Assembly (NCBI GenBank): GCA_033060915.1
Contig: CM065384.1
Span: 18,305,001-18,369,000 of the forward strand
Direction: 5' to 3'
DNA from: Euryodendron excelsum
Lineage: Eukaryota > Streptophyta > Magnoliopsida > Ericales > Pentaphylacaceae
Length of the DNA: 64,000 bases
Shown here: in pieces, positions 1-11,934 of the stretch
How the letters are laid out: each line of letters starts with the position of its first letter
How positions within the stretch are numbered: the stretch's first letter is position 1
The notes under the pieces: generated by a model
The model's database searches: none
What the model saw: the letters and a program-made list of their open reading frames with translations, nothing else
What the model was told of the DNA's origin: nothing
Program-made: the position numbers and the translations under genes

Positions 1-283
1 GACTAGAGGGATCGGTACCAGACTGAGAAGGACCAATTCCAGATGGAGAGGGATCATTTCCAGGTGGAGATAGCTTCGTTGACAGCACGTTTGGCTCAGA
101 TGGAAGGCGGCGGGGTATGTTATCCTTTTCCTCTCTTAGTTATGACGTTGCTTAGTTATTCCCTTCGCCTTGCTGATTCTGATTTTTGCTTCCTTGTAGG
201 ATGCTGGTGCTTCTAGCAGTTATCTGCCTCCTCTAGAGCCAGACTTCGGCGACTTTGACCCGGACATTGACTTTCATCTATGA
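1..283 (+). CDS. 3' end of a spliced extra ORF, probably antisense ORF of element A
   Basis: Two exons in one frame: about 7-114 and 200-283, separated by an intron 115-199 that starts GTATGT and ends TTGTAG. The frame is phase 0 across the junction and ends with TGA at 281-283. Exon 1 encodes a charged heptad-like helix (repeats such as EKDQFQMERDHFQ) that looks like a coiled coil. Exon 2 encodes an acidic tail (EPDFGDFDPDIDF). A TAG at 4-6 could be an acceptor site or a stop. No catalytic domain is in the window. Tat/Ogre retrotransposons are known to carry extra ORFs, some antisense to gag-pol and some with plant-mobile-domain homology. The position 3' of a minus-strand Tat-type gag fits that, but the diagnostic domain would lie off-window, so the identity is inference. 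Confidence 0.45.
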
Positions 284-1719
284 TGAGTGCCCCTTAGACA
301 TTGGCTTAGATGTTGTCGTATTCTATCCTGGATATGTATTTAGCTTAATTGTAAGACAATTTATTTTTGCATAGAGTGGGTTTTTATGCTTCAGATAATT
401 AGATGTATGTATTGATGCATGCACAGGTAGAGATATTTACACAGTTAGGTATATGAATAGATGCATGTACAGGGATAATGATGATAATATATATTTATTA
501 CATTAGATGATATTAACTTGCTTTGGTGACTTCTGTTTCTATAGAGAGCTATGTCCTATATATGTGAAGCTCATGCTGAAATTTTTACAGAAATACATAT
601 ACATGTTAGGGATGCAATAATTAAGATAATGAATGGGGCACTATCAAATTATACATTCCTGAAATGGCGACTCCTTCCTTGTTAGGGGTTTTGGTCTCCC
701 TTTTGGCTCAACTTTACCTTGACTAGACGATAGCATTTCGTACCCCTCTTAGGCTTTTGACCGACTTTGATTTTCTACCTTGGGTTAGTGTATGAGATCA
801 TTTGGCTTGAACTCTCAACCTTCGGGGCTTTGGCAACAGCTTACCTAAACTTTAATAGAGCAATGAGCAACTAATCTTTCAATCTGAGGAGACTTTGCTT
901 TAAGACCGTAATGTAGGCTAAGTTATGGGGTTTCAAAACAACGGGATATGAGGCTCAAATTTGATGTTGCTTTCAATAGGGTTTAGATCTATACCATTTT
1001 TGACTATTTTTTCGGCAAGTTTTATCTTTTCGATATTCTTCCTCAGCTTTGGCAACATGTCTGGCTCATTTAGATCAAGCAATCTGTTGTCAATCAGAGG
1101 GAGTTATATAGGGTTGTAATATAGGCGATGGTTTGGGGTTTAACAAGAAAAGGATAAAGGCTCGATCCTATAGTTTCTATTGGGCTTACCTAGGATCACC
1201 CTTGGACTTTCCTTCTTGCCTATACTCCTCAAAAGGCCAGGAAATGACTTTTTTCTTTTCGGCCTTTCTATACGCTTTTACAGATGACACAAACATGACT
1301 TTCTTTAGGCCTTTTCTCATATATGCTTTTTTTTTTTTTGGCCTTTTGCCCCTTGGCAACTCCTTCCTTTTGCTTTTATTTTTTTTTTCTTCTATTTCCT
1401 TTTGCTTTTTATGAGATGAACATTTCTACAACTTCTTTCTCTCAAATCCTTTCTTAGCATTTTAATTTAACCCACTATAGACGGTGATCCCTAAGTTGGG
1501 GTTTTTTCTTAAAATGGAAAGTAACCAGCTTAAAGGGTTTGACAATTGTTGCTTTAGACTGTATAGGGAATGAAATGAGGGTCTCTCTTCACTTTGAACT
1601 AGATTATTTGATCCATAGAGCTTTCAACATTGCTTCAGCTTAATGGAGGATGAATGACATGCCTTGTAGAGTTCTCAGTTATCTGTCTGCCTAGTGTGGG
1701 GGATGGTGTTGGATTAGGG
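284..1719. other. Non-coding stretch, probable 3' region of element A
   Basis: About 1.4 kb without a credible ORF. It holds a T-rich run around 1328-1340 and a polypyrimidine stretch at 1376-1410. Short ORFs on either strand resemble nothing I recognise and run over low-complexity T-rich sequence. It lies between the antisense gene end and the duplicated gag-linker block, so I place it in the 3' untranslated part of element A. No 3' LTR is visible in the window. Confidence 0.4.
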
Positions 1720-2977
1720 TTAACAAGAAGTCTTCGCTTTCTGTGAGGCACTAGTGGGCTAAGCAAAGAGAATATAAACACATTCTTTTTTATATGGGAA
1801 AATGAAAGATGGCTCCTCTTCATCTTGATAGTCTGGCCACACATCGCTTAACTTCAGTGTCTTGCAAGTGTTGCTTTTGGGGTAGTTTCCTCAATCACCT
1901 TCATTCACTCTATTTTTGAAAAGATGATAAATCGGCAAGTGGCTAACTCATGCTATCACACACTTCAAGTCAGGTTCTCCATTAAGATAAACCATGCCCC
2001 TTATGTAGGAAACATTCACCATTTACAAGAGAAATATAAGATAATAGCAATGAACAAAAAGACTACCATTTTATTCTTTTAATGAAAGGCATAGAGTTCT
2101 TTAAGCAACATGAAAATACAAACATCAATTTAAAGACGCAAAATAAAAGGGATAGAAAGAAAGTGGGTGAAAACACCCCTCTCTTGTACGCTTTTGTGGA
2201 GAGTCCTCTCAATTGGGCTTTGGGACAATGCCCATGTCTTCAACACTCCATCCATAGTCGCGGCTTCTAGCCAAGGCAAGGCAGGTAAAAGCTTCTTCTA
2301 GAACTCCGGGCATGTTGGCAGTGACAGTGTAGTTATCAGCTTCATTGTCCTCCTTGTTGACCTTGGCAGCAGGTTCTTCTGTAAACAGGATGGCTAACTC
2401 ACCTCCTTCCAACTCGAATGGCTTTGTTGGTGCCTTTGGCTCTTTTAGCTCCCTGCCCATGTCTTCATAGTCGAACTCAGTCATAGGCCAGGAGTTCTCC
2501 AATATGTGATGTTCAGCCGCGGTATACTTCAAGTGCAGAAACTCAGTGCCCCATCCATTAACAACCATATCTTCAGCAAGATGATCCTCCATAAGCATTG
2601 GCCCCTCAACTGGCCAATCAGAAGAATCAAGCACCTCATTGGGATTATAAAGATAGATCAGGCATAATGGGAGATCCTCGTCCCAGTCATTCTCTTCATT
2701 AGCCTCCCAATCCTCTTCACAATCCTCAGCCATGGTCTTATCCAACCCTCCCTCGTCTTTTATTTCTACTAGTATCACATTGAATGTGTGGTCTGGCAGA
2801 GGGTTAGTGGTCACATTGGGGGTTGGAGTAGGGTTCACCGGTTGCAGATCAATGGTCTTATTATCGATTTAGTCTTGGATTTTATGTTTGAGGGAGAAGC
2901 AACTCTTGGTGTCATGCCCTTGGTCGCCCAATAGTACTCATAGGTGAGGTGCTATTACAGTTGAGGGGTAGGGAGCT
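1720..2977 (-). repeat. Left copy of a 1.25-kb duplication in element A
   Basis: This block is nearly the same as 4722-5976 (offset about 2,998 bp, a few percent divergence by eye, with small indels). Homology begins at TAACAAGAAGTCTT and ends near GGGGTAGGG. Beyond both ends the sequences differ. It carries the 3' part of a Tat-type gag and the linker ORF. The block is not an LTR: it does not begin TG or end CA, and it is protein-coding. Confidence 0.8.
2209..2838 (-). CDS. Tat/Ogre-type gag C-terminal linker ORF, intact copy
   Basis: A 209-aa open frame with no internal stop. It begins with a proline/threonine-rich stretch (NPTPTPNVTTNPL) and continues into an acidic region. In Tat/Ogre polyproteins a similar NPLP-type segment follows the zinc-knuckle end of gag and precedes protease. 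Just upstream on the minus strand, around 2840-2920, lies a degenerate knuckle of the GHDT-x-SC type, out of frame here. Neither protease nor reverse transcriptase follows; the frame ends at 2209 and non-coding sequence begins. The start is the first Met of the frame and is probably not a real initiation site. It is a retrotransposon piece rather than a host gene. Confidence 0.6.
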   Translation of the reverse strand: MNPTPTPNVTTNPLPDHTFNVILVEIKDEGGLDKTMAEDCEEDWEANEENDWDEDLPLCLIYLYNPNEVLDSSDWPVEGPMLMEDHLAEDMVVNGWGTEFLHLKYTAAEHHILENSWPMTEFDYEDMGRELKEPKAPTKPFELEGGELAILFTEEPAAKVNKEDNEADNYTVTANMPGVLEEAFTCLALARSRDYGWSVEDMGIVPKPN

Positions 2978-3004
2978 CGCCCCTAGTTACGGTATTCCTA
3001 GAAA

Positions 3005-4680
3005 TGGAGTTAGTACCCCGCAAGAGTACGGGGGTCGCGATGAAGTATAAACTGGAAGATCTGGTATCGTTCTCTCTCAAGGGACCTAGCCTAATATAGG
3101 CTCTAGCACTCACCTCACACTAACCTAGCTAGGGTTGAATTGAAATTAAGCGAATCGACTCTAAAATAAAAAGGGAAAATAAAAGGACCAAAAATCTTTT
3201 TGGTTTTGATGGTTGTTTTGAATTCCTAAACTATTGTAATGAAAATAAAGACAATTAACACTAAACAATTAAATTAAAGCTAAATGAAAATAGAATTAAA
3301 GCAATTAAAAAGGAAATTAGGTTCAATTGATCCAATCACTCAATCCATCCAAGACTTTCAATGGGGTTTATAACTTAAAACAAACACAACATTTAAGAGT
3401 GTTTGATTTGGGAGATTTAACTTTAAAAACCAATTATTCTCAAGCAATTGAAATTAGATACATGGTCAATAGGGAATCAAAGGATAATACCATCAATTTA
3501 ACTTAGTCAATACCATATTTGTGGTTTGTGCATTGATTAGCCAAACATAGTCAATAACCTAGGTTTTTTAAGTTATCTTACAATCAATTGATAAGAATTA
3601 ATTCCTAGCAATTGTGGAGACCTTTTTTAGTAAAAACCCCTAAATTAATACCATCGATTTGGGTGATGAAAATTCCCAAACTTAGTCAATAATCTAGGTT
3701 TTCTAAAACATCCATATAGAATTACTAGGAATTCAAAATCTAGGAAAATATGGTAATTAATACATGAGATACCTCTATTGAAACTCTTGGATTTCTTAGG
3801 TGATTTTCACATTTAAACCCAATACAAATTCCTAGCTACTTGAATCCATTAGAAAAACATATAAAATGTAAGAAAACGCATAGGGAATTAAATCTAAATG
3901 TTACTTGAGCAATAGAAGTGTTTGGTTACAAGGAAAGTACAAGAAAATGCAAGAAAGTGAAAGAAAATACAATACAATGAAGAGAAATTACGAGTTTGAA
4001 CAAAATACTACAACTAAAAGGCTAAATTTAAGCTAAAAATGAAGAAAAATGGAAAAACTAACCTTTTTGGAGCTTTTCCCGCCGCCCCTCTATCTCAAAC
4101 TAACCCTAACTACCCTAAAAACCTACAAAAAACTCTAAAAATGCAGCTTCGGACGCAAAAAAATATATTCTGGATGAACAGTAACCGTCCGAACGGTCAT
4201 CAGACGGTGCATCTGACGCGGGTCTGAAGTTCATCTGCATAGTGAACAGTAACTATCTGGACGCACTATTCACCGTCCGGACGCACTGTTCGGACGGGTG
4301 AACAGTAACCGTCCGATAAACAACAACCGTTCGGACGGGTGCTATTCATCACTATTCGACTAAAAAATTTTGAAGCTTTATTTGACCATGTTAGAGCACG
4401 ATTCACCTGATGCACATTAGAGGCAAAGTTGTAGCTCTTGAAGTATTCTTTCCAATGGCGGAAAAATCAGCTCAATCAGACATTGAAGTGAAAAGTTATG
4501 GCTAAAATACCAAGACGGGTTGGACTTCTCTTTACTGGTTTGCTCGTTTTGAACCCGCTTTGATCATTCTTTGCATCTATTTGCCTTTATTAGCTCCTAT
4601 AACCTACAAAGCACACAAAAAACACAATCAAACAAATATATAACTAAAATAAAGAAATTAACACTAATATAAATCTAACA
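3005..4680 (-). mobile_element. Athila-like LTR lodged in element A
   Basis: On the minus strand the sequence starts TGTTAGATTTATATTAG at 4680. It contains a cluster of CG-rich palindromic boxes at 4190-4345 (CCGTCCGAACGG and CCGTCCGGACG types) followed by an AT-rich TATA-like stretch near 4165. It ends in a segment (GAGAGAACGA followed by ACC) that also occurs near the LTR end of element C. The 3' edge is uncertain: CA-type ends are possible at 3005, and 2976-3004 looks like a little internal sequence after the LTR. No TSD was found. Both sides are flanked by copies of the same 1.25-kb block of element A; 4681-4721 is an unrelated 41-bp filler. Confidence 0.6.
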
Positions 4681-4721
4681 GGGTGTGAATTAATGGCCTA
4701 TGATTACACTTTTATGGTGTA

Positions 4722-5976
4722 ACAAGAAGTCTTTGCTTTCTACGAAACACTAGTGGGCTAAGCAAAGGGAATATGAACACATTTTTTTATATGGGAAAAT
4801 GAAAGATGGCTCATCTTCATCTTAATAGTCTGGCCACACATCGCTTAACTTCGGTGTCTTGCAAGTGTTGCTTTTGGGGTAGTTTCCTCACTTACCCTCA
4901 TTCACACTCTTTTTGAAAAGTTGATAAATCGACGAGTGGCTAACTCATGCTATCACACACTTCAAGTCAGGTTCTCCATTAAGATAGACCATGCCCCTTA
5001 TGTAGGAAACATTCACCATTTACAAGAGAAATATAAGATAACAACAATAAACAAAAAGACTACCATTTTATTCTTTTAATGAAAGGCATAGAGTTCTTTA
5101 AGCAATATGGAAATGCAAACATCAATTTAAAGACGCAAAATAAAAGGGATAGAAAGAAAGTAGGTGAAAACACCCCTCTCTTGTACGCTTTTGTGGAGAG
5201 TCCTTCTCAATTGGGCTTTAGGACAATGCCCATGTCTTTAACACTCCATCCATAGCCATGCCTTCTAGACAAGGCAAGGCAGGTAAAAGCTTCTTCTAGA
5301 ACTTCAGGCATGTTGGCAGTGACAGTGTAGTTGTCAGCTTCACTGTCCACCTTGTTGACCTTGGCAGCAGGTTCTTCTATAAACAGGATGGCTAACTTGC
5401 CTCCCTCCAACTCGAATGGCATTGTTGGTGCCTTTGGCTCTTTTAGCTCCCTGCCCATGTCTTCATAGTTGAACTCAGTCACAAGCCAGGAGTTCTCCAA
5501 TATGCAATGTTCAGCCGCGACATACTTCAAGTGCAGAAACTCGGCGCCCCATCCACTAACAACCATATCTTCAGCAAGATCCTCCTCCATAAGCATTGGC
5601 CCCTCAACTGGCTAGTCAGAAGAATCAGGCACCTCATTGGGGTTATAAAGATAGATCGGGCATAATGGGAGATCCTCGTCCCAGTCATTCTCTTCATTAG
5701 CCTCCCAATCTTCTTCGCAATCCTCAGCCATGGTCTCATCCAACCCTCCCTTGTCTTCTATTTCTACTAATATCACATTGACTGTATGGTTTGCCAGAGG
5801 GTTAGTGGTCACATTAGGGGTTGGAGTAGGGTTCACGGGTTGCAGATTAATGGTCTTGTTGTCAATTTAGTCTTGGATTTTATGTTTGAGGGAGATGCAA
5901 CTCTCGGTGTCATGCCCTTGGCCGCCCGAATAGTACTCATAGGTGAGGGCGCTATTATAGTTGGGGGGTAGGGGAC
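4722..5976 (-). repeat. Right copy of the 1.25-kb duplication in element A
   Basis: Partner of 1720-2977. This copy is continuous on its right with the rest of the gag, so it is probably the resident copy. The left copy continues into the 3' region. Deleting one copy plus the LTR between them gives one continuous element. Confidence 0.8.
5207..5836 (-). pseudogene. Tat/Ogre-type gag C-terminal linker, broken copy
   Basis: Homologue of the intact 209-aa ORF at 2209-2838, split by an in-frame TAG at about 5612 into 74-aa and 129-aa parts. Upstream, in the same reading direction, 5837-5960 encodes a gag zinc-knuckle-like end (GHDTESC with a following KHKIQD) containing an in-frame TAG. The intact copy therefore sits in the displaced block and the broken copy in the contiguous one, so neither is likely to be functional. 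Confidence 0.65.
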
Positions 5977-7223
5977 TTGGTAATGCACGGGCCAATATGG
6001 GTTTTAGGACGTTGTTCTTTAGGAGGTTATGGTAGGCTTCAGTTTGGGTGCAAGCTAAGGCATTAAAGTTGCGGAAGCGTCGGGCAGGCTTATTGAAATT
6101 AGGTTATGCCCCAGTAGGGCCAATGTTGGGTGCTTGAGCAGGCATATTTAGAGTGGGCATGGGTAAGATAGGGTGAGACTGAAGTGGTGGATGGTATTGA
6201 GGTGGTGGAATGGATAAGATGGCAGACACCTCGCTTTCCTTCTAGATCACTCCCCTTATGGTAACCACTTTTTTGGCTATATTGGCAAAACTTTCTTTAG
6301 TTTTTGCATAGGGGTCTATAATTCTTCCTATTTTGAGCCCATTTTCTATCATTTCTCATTGCATGATGAGCTTAGAAAAGCTTTTAGCCATGCTAGTGTA
6401 GAGTTTCTCGTAGTATATGCCTTGGAATGTGTGTACGAACAATTGCACATACTTGTTTTCCTCCAATGGGGGATTGACTTATGTAGCGGCTTCTCTCCAT
6501 CTCAGGGCATAGCCCTTGAAGCTTTCTTTCTCACCTTTACTCATGGTCATCAAGGACCACCGATCGAAAGTGAGGTCAATGTTGTGACGGTATTGGGCTT
6601 TGAATGCATTGACCAGCTCAATCTAAGTCGTGATCTTTCTTAGGTCTAGATGGTCAAACCATTGTAGAGTAGACCTAGTGAGACTGTGCTGAAACAATTG
6701 CATGAGGAGCTTCGGATCGTTCCCATGACCACTCAGTGCTCCAGTGTACAGGAAAAGATGAGCAACAGGGTTACCAGTGCTGTCATACTTCAAAAAGTTA
6801 GGCATTTTGAACTTGACAGGTCTCGGATGGTCCTGGAAGAAATACAACTCGTCATAAGATGCAAGTCCAAAGGAATCATGGCCATGAAGGCTTCACAGTG
6901 AGTCCTCCAACCCTTGGATTTTCAAACTGAGAGGGTCTTGGGGAGTTCTTTTCATAATAGGCAAGAGCAATATGGTTTCTTCTTCCTAAGTGTTAGCCCC
7001 CCTTGGCATCTTCCTTGTTCTTTCCAGCATTATCAAATTGAAGTATGATCCTTGGGTTAGTGGGTTCAGGGTCTTTAGAAGAAGTCATGGATGATGATGA
7101 GATTGCAACAACATCTTTCATGGCCATGGTTTGAATGAGCTTGAACATTTCAGTAATCTTGGTCCTCATGTTGTTGACCTCCTCTTGAGAGACTTGGGAT
7201 GATTCTTCAAGGTTGGCAGCCAT
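5837..7223 (-). pseudogene. Tat/Ogre-type retrotransposon gag (element A)
   Basis: Reading the minus strand from Met at 7223: an N-terminal region with a helical stretch, then the gag core. Recognisable blocks are PNFLKYDSTGNPVAHLFLY and LLMQLFQHSLTRSTLQWF (about 6847-6650), NIDLTFDRWSLMTMSKGE (about 6580-6530), LRWREAA and VNPPLEENKYVQLF (about 6500-6430) and a zinc-knuckle-like end near 5920. These are hallmarks of the capsid region of Tat/Ogre Ty3/gypsy elements. At least two in-frame stops (near 6480 and 6357) and a frameshift show decay. No protease, RT or integrase follows. Confidence 0.75.
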
Positions 7224-7994
7224 AAGTGATGCTCTTTGTCAGGTGATAATGGGGTCTCTAGGTGGATGTTGACCTATCTTGGGAGCAATGTTGACTCGTT
7301 ATAGTGTGATCTCTGTAAATGAAAAAGAAAGAAGAAAAACACGGACACAAACCGCAAGTTAGTTTTTGGTTTTTAGAGAGTTTTATGCAATGCATGCCCT
7401 AGGGTGTCCCTATTTGAGAGGGAGACTAAATATGATGGCTTTGGCTCACTTTTGGGAGATAGGGGTTTTGCCCCTGTATGCAGATACCTTATCGTTTGAG
7501 TGGGAACATGCGTTCATTCATTCCATTCATTCAAAAATGAGGAAGTACATTGAACTTCGGAGTCTAAATACGATAGATTTGAAATACATTTTAATAGGGG
7601 GAGAGAGAACAATTTTCTTGGGACTTCCACTTATCTACTTTTACATTTGGGGATCCTAAACTACTCTTGAGTTTTCAGATTTATCTTATTTAAACTTGAT
7701 GTTAAGCGGGTCGTTGAGAGACCATGTTTGATTGCCCTTTGTTTTCTTAGCAATTCTATCTCCGTGAGCATAAAGGGATTAGGGCCCCTCTTATGGAATG
7801 ATTTGAAATGCATGCCATGAGTCCTTAGGGTTACGTGGGAACCTTTAAGCTTTTGGTAGGTTTAATGCAATGGAGAGCGAACTTGGTGTCACTCTCTTTG
7901 GGTTGATCATATGTATGGAGATGCAGTGAGTTGAGTTACTTTCGAACTCTTGTCTTGGGATGGAATATTATATGAATGAACATGGATACATAGA

Positions 7995-8050
<56 letters not shown>

Positions 8051-8788
8051 TAATTGTAAAGTAAACAAGGATGCATGAGCAGTTAGATAGACATTATAAC
8101 AGCAAGAATACAAGCATTATAACAACATGAATAAACAAGTTAAAAGGAAGGTAAAGCAGTTGCCATTTTCTCTATGGTTTTGAAAATGGCGTGCGTGTTT
8201 TAAATCTAGCAAGGGTTTGGCTATGCATGGTGTCTGTATGAGCATGAGGTTGAGGGTTTGCTAATGCATCCTAAAAAGACTCGATTTTCAGATCTTTAAA
8301 CCTAGGCCCACTCCCTAAAGTGGTGCCATGATCAGTAGGTGATCCAAGCGGGGGAACCATCAAGAGGCTGTAGGCGAAGAAACTGACACAGCATCTTGCG
8401 CACAACTAATTTACCGTTCCCCCTTCTAACTAAAAGAGACATATCAGGGTAGAAAAGGCAAATATGCAAATGCTTATGCACGTGTAGTGTATGTGTGAAA
8501 TTTTGAAAAGTAGAGAAAAGGGCCCAACAACTCCCATCCATCCTGTCCATTCCATACATTCATTCATACATAGCAGTCAATATCATATGAAACAAACAAC
8601 GGTCCACCTACAAAAATATGCAAAAGCTAGTACTTTGAATGACAAACATGATACAAGATAGAATAATTGAATGTAATTGAATGCACACAATGACATGTTT
8701 TTGAAAACAACTTGGAAACACTTGATTTTGAAAATTTTTTGAAGTTGTTAGAATGAGACAAATTAATCAAAGACTCCAGATGGGTGAG
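7224..8788 (-). other. Long leader (5' UTR) of element A
   Basis: About 1.56 kb without a credible ORF between the gag start and the giant LTR end at 8789. Long leaders are usual in Ogre-type elements. It contains an AG microsatellite. Directly after the LTR end (8788 downward) I find no clear tRNA-complementary primer site. The link between this leader and LTR copy 1 therefore rests on orientation and position only. Confidence 0.45.
7997..8047. repeat. (AG)n microsatellite, about 25 units
   Basis: Uninterrupted AG dinucleotides over 51 bp within the leader of element A. Likely polymorphic. It generates a spurious SLSLSL frame on the minus strand. Confidence 0.95.
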
Positions 8789-11700
8789 TGTCGCGCTCAG
8801 ATTTTTCGCACTTGAGGAATACTCACACAAGCGGGAAAAATGCTGTACTCTCTCGTTAGAACTCACCCTCCTAAAAGAATGAGTGCGACTAGGTTTGAAT
8901 TGAAAATTGATTTGAATAAAGGGCTTTTGAAAAAGATTCGGAGTCGCCACCTAACTTGATTAAGGTGAGTTAGGTCACCTAAAAACTAAGAATAATCCGA
9001 AGACTACACTTAGGGTTTTTGGAAAACGATTTTGGAAAACATCCTCAAGAGAGGGTTTTTAGGAAAACAAGTTGTTTGGCAATCTTTGGAAAACATTTAA
9101 CCCTTTTTAGAAAAATAACTCCTTTTGGCCTTTGAAATCAGTGATCCTAAGTTCGGAGGTTGGTTACGTGTAGGGAAGATGCACTAAGCTATCACCCTAC
9201 TTCGCCCTTTCGGTACCTACATGTCAATCTACCCTAGATTCACCTATGAGAGTCTTCGACTAACTATAGTTCAATCCTATCTACTTTGAAAAACAATGCT
9301 TGAAAACTAACATGATGCATGGTATGCAAGTGTAAGGAAAGAGAATTGAAAAATAGATTTAGAAAGAGATTGATTTGATTTGAAAATTGAAATTGGAAAG
9401 TTTGAAAATTGAAAGTAGAAATTTGAAAATAGAAATTTTGAAATTGGAATTTTGAAAATTTATTGGAATTAGAGATTTGAAAATATGGAGAGCGCACCTA
9501 TGAGGGTGGAATTGAAAGTTTGAAAAGTGTTGTGACCGCACCTATGAAGGCTGCCTACGTATCCCTTTGCGAGAATCAGGTCAGTCGTAGTTCGGACTGG
9601 AGTCCGATTGAAAAGAGATTGATTTGAAGAGAGAAATTGGATTAGAAGAAAGAAATTGAATTGAAAATTGGATTTGATTTAAGATTAGAAAAGGAGATTG
9701 GAAATTGAAATTTTAGAAAAGATTGGACTTTGATTTGAAAAGATAGATTTGGACTTGTTTTGGAAAAGAGAAGGTTTAAGAAAGCCTAGACTTAGGAAAG
9801 AGAAAAGACTTAGGAAAGACTTGAGATTTAGAAAGATTTGACTCGAATGTTGGACTTGGAAGATTTAGGAAAGGATTGGATTTAGGAAAGACTTGATTTA
9901 GGAAAGTTTTAGAATTAGGAAAGTTTCAACTTAGGAAAGCTTTGAATTTGGATGTTTCAACTTTAGGAAAGTTTTGAATTAAGAAAGTTTCGAATTAGGA
10001 AAGTTTTCAAATTAGGAAATTTTTTGAAATAGGGAAGTTTTGAAAATTGAAAAGTTTCGAGTTTAGAAAGTTTTCGAAAAAGGAAAGGTTTTAAGATTAG
10101 GAAAGTTCCTAAATTAGGAAAGTTTTGAAAATCGGAAAGTTTTGAATTTAGAAATGTTTTGAATTAGGAAAAGTTTAGTTTAAGAAAGGCTTAGAATTTG
10201 GAAAGTTTCAAGTTAAGAAAGTTTTGAATTTTGTAATGTTTTGAAGAAGGGAAGTTTTGAATTTGGAAAGTTTCGAAAACAAGGAAGTTTTGAAAATAAG
10301 AAAGTTTCATTTTGGGAAAAGTTTTGAAAAAAAGGAAAGTTTTCGATTTAGGAAATGTTTGAATTAAGAAAGTTTCGACTTAAGAAAGTCTTAAATTAAG
10401 AAAGTTTTGAGTTTAGAAAAGTTTTAGATTTAGAAAGATTTTGAAGTTTTGGAAAGTTTAGAATTTAGAAAGATTTGAAATTTAGAAAGTTTAAGATTTA
10501 GAAAGTTTTAGAGTTTGAATTTTAGAAAATCTTGAAATTAGGAAAGGTTTGAGTTTAGGAAGAGTTTGAAAACTTAGGTTTGAAAAGTTAAGATTTGAAA
10601 AGAAGGTAGAATTAGGAAAGGGTTGAATTAGGAAAGATTTTTATGTTCAAGTTTTGGAAACTTAAGATTAGGAAAGTGGAGGATTAGGAAGAATTTGAAT
10701 TAGGAAAGATTTGGATTTGGAAGGGACTGGATTTGGTTCCTAAAAGAAAAGATTTGATTTTGTTCCTAAAAACGGAGGACGGGATCTAGTTTCCTAAATG
10801 GAGAAATTTGATTCGGTTTCCTAAAGGGAAGATAGGATTTGGCAAGGATTTGGAAAGGGAAATTCTAGAAACCCTAGTTTTGAAAAATTATAGTTTTGAC
10901 GTAGAAAATAGGTTTTGAAAACATGTATAGTTTTGATGTAGAAAACAAGAGGTTTTGGAAACCAAGGTTTGGGGCAAAGTTTGAAAACCATGTTTTTGGG
11001 AAGAAAATTAGGGTTTCCTAATTGTGGGTTCTAGGGCTTGACTTGGGCTCTAAGGAAAGAGTTTTTGAAAAGTGCGTTTTTGGAAACGAAAGTTTTCTAG
11101 AAGGGGAATCCTAGGGAGGAATTTTTAGAAAGTGAATTTGAAGATGGAGTTTTTGGAAAAAGATTTTAAAGAGAAGGAGTTTTGGAAAGTGTGTTTTTAG
11201 AAACGTAGATTTTAGAAGGAAAATCCTAGAGAGGAAATTTCTAGAAGGAAGATTTTGGAAAGAGAGTTTTTAAGAAAGGTTTTTGGAGGGAGTTTAGGAA
11301 GGTGAATCTAGGGAGTGTTTTAGAAAGTGAATTTTGAGGAGAAAGAGTTTTTGGAAAGGAGTTGAAAAAGAAAGCTTTGAAAAATATATTTTTGGAGGGA
11401 GTTTTTGAAAACAATTTTGGAGAGGAGAGTTTTAGGAAAGTATGTTGAAAAAGAGATTTTTAGGAAGGGATTTTTGAAGAGAGAGAGTTTTGAAAAGTAT
11501 GAAAACATCTCACTTTCCTAAAGCGATTCTAGCCATAAGAGGGCTAGAACCACTTTAAGAAAGTGGTTTTGGAAAACAATAAGATTTGAAAATATAGACC
11601 AAAAAGGTCACTTTTAATGTAACACTTTTTTAAAGCAACCCTAGCCATGAAAAGGCTAGAATCACCCTAGAATTGTGGTTTTGAAAACAAGTTTTTGAAA

Positions 11701-11930
11701 AAGAGATTTTGATGCAATTTTAAAAACAAGTCTGAAAACAATTTGAAAAACAACTTTGAAAACGGTTTTTGGAAGATGCAAGACTATGATATGCACAATG
11801 CAATTTGGGGTCGTGAACATACAAGGTTAAGACTTCACCACATAATCAAGGGGGCCGGACCCACGTGGTCTTTGGTTAGACTAGAAGAAAGCCCCAAACA
11901 CGGTGACTTTCCAATAGCCCAATCCTACAC
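8789..11930 (-). mobile_element. Giant Ogre-like LTR, copy 1, truncated (R-U5 part)
   Basis: Read on the minus strand this is the 3' 3.1 kb of the same LTR seen complete at 15735-21150 and 41700-46589. Its end matches theirs (GAGCGCGACA at 8798-8789). Most of it is a purine-rich low-complexity tract with quasi-repeats of GGAAAGTTTTGAA type (8990-11520). Homology to the other copies stops near 11930 (TCCTACACA), so the whole U3 and the TATA box are missing. It may be the 5' LTR of element A, which lies directly downstream in the same orientation, or an independent remnant. Confidence 0.7.
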
Positions 11931-11934
11931 AAAC

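Noticed and set aside
1133..1414. Phe/Leu-rich plus-strand ORF as a membrane protein
   Set aside because: It is driven by poly-T sequence in the untranslated region of element A and has no family features.
2209..2838. Intact 209-aa ORF as a host gene
   Set aside because: It has a diverged duplicate directly behind a Tat-type gag and matches the gag-to-protease linker style.
1720..5976. Direct repeats of 1.25 kb flanking 1.7 kb as LTRs of a non-coding retroelement
   Set aside because: The repeats encode gag-linker protein, lack TG/CA ends, have no PBS or PPT inside, and continue differently into the rest of element A on each side.
7907..8113. Minus-strand ORF with a long SLSLSL run
   Set aside because: It is a translation of the AG microsatellite.
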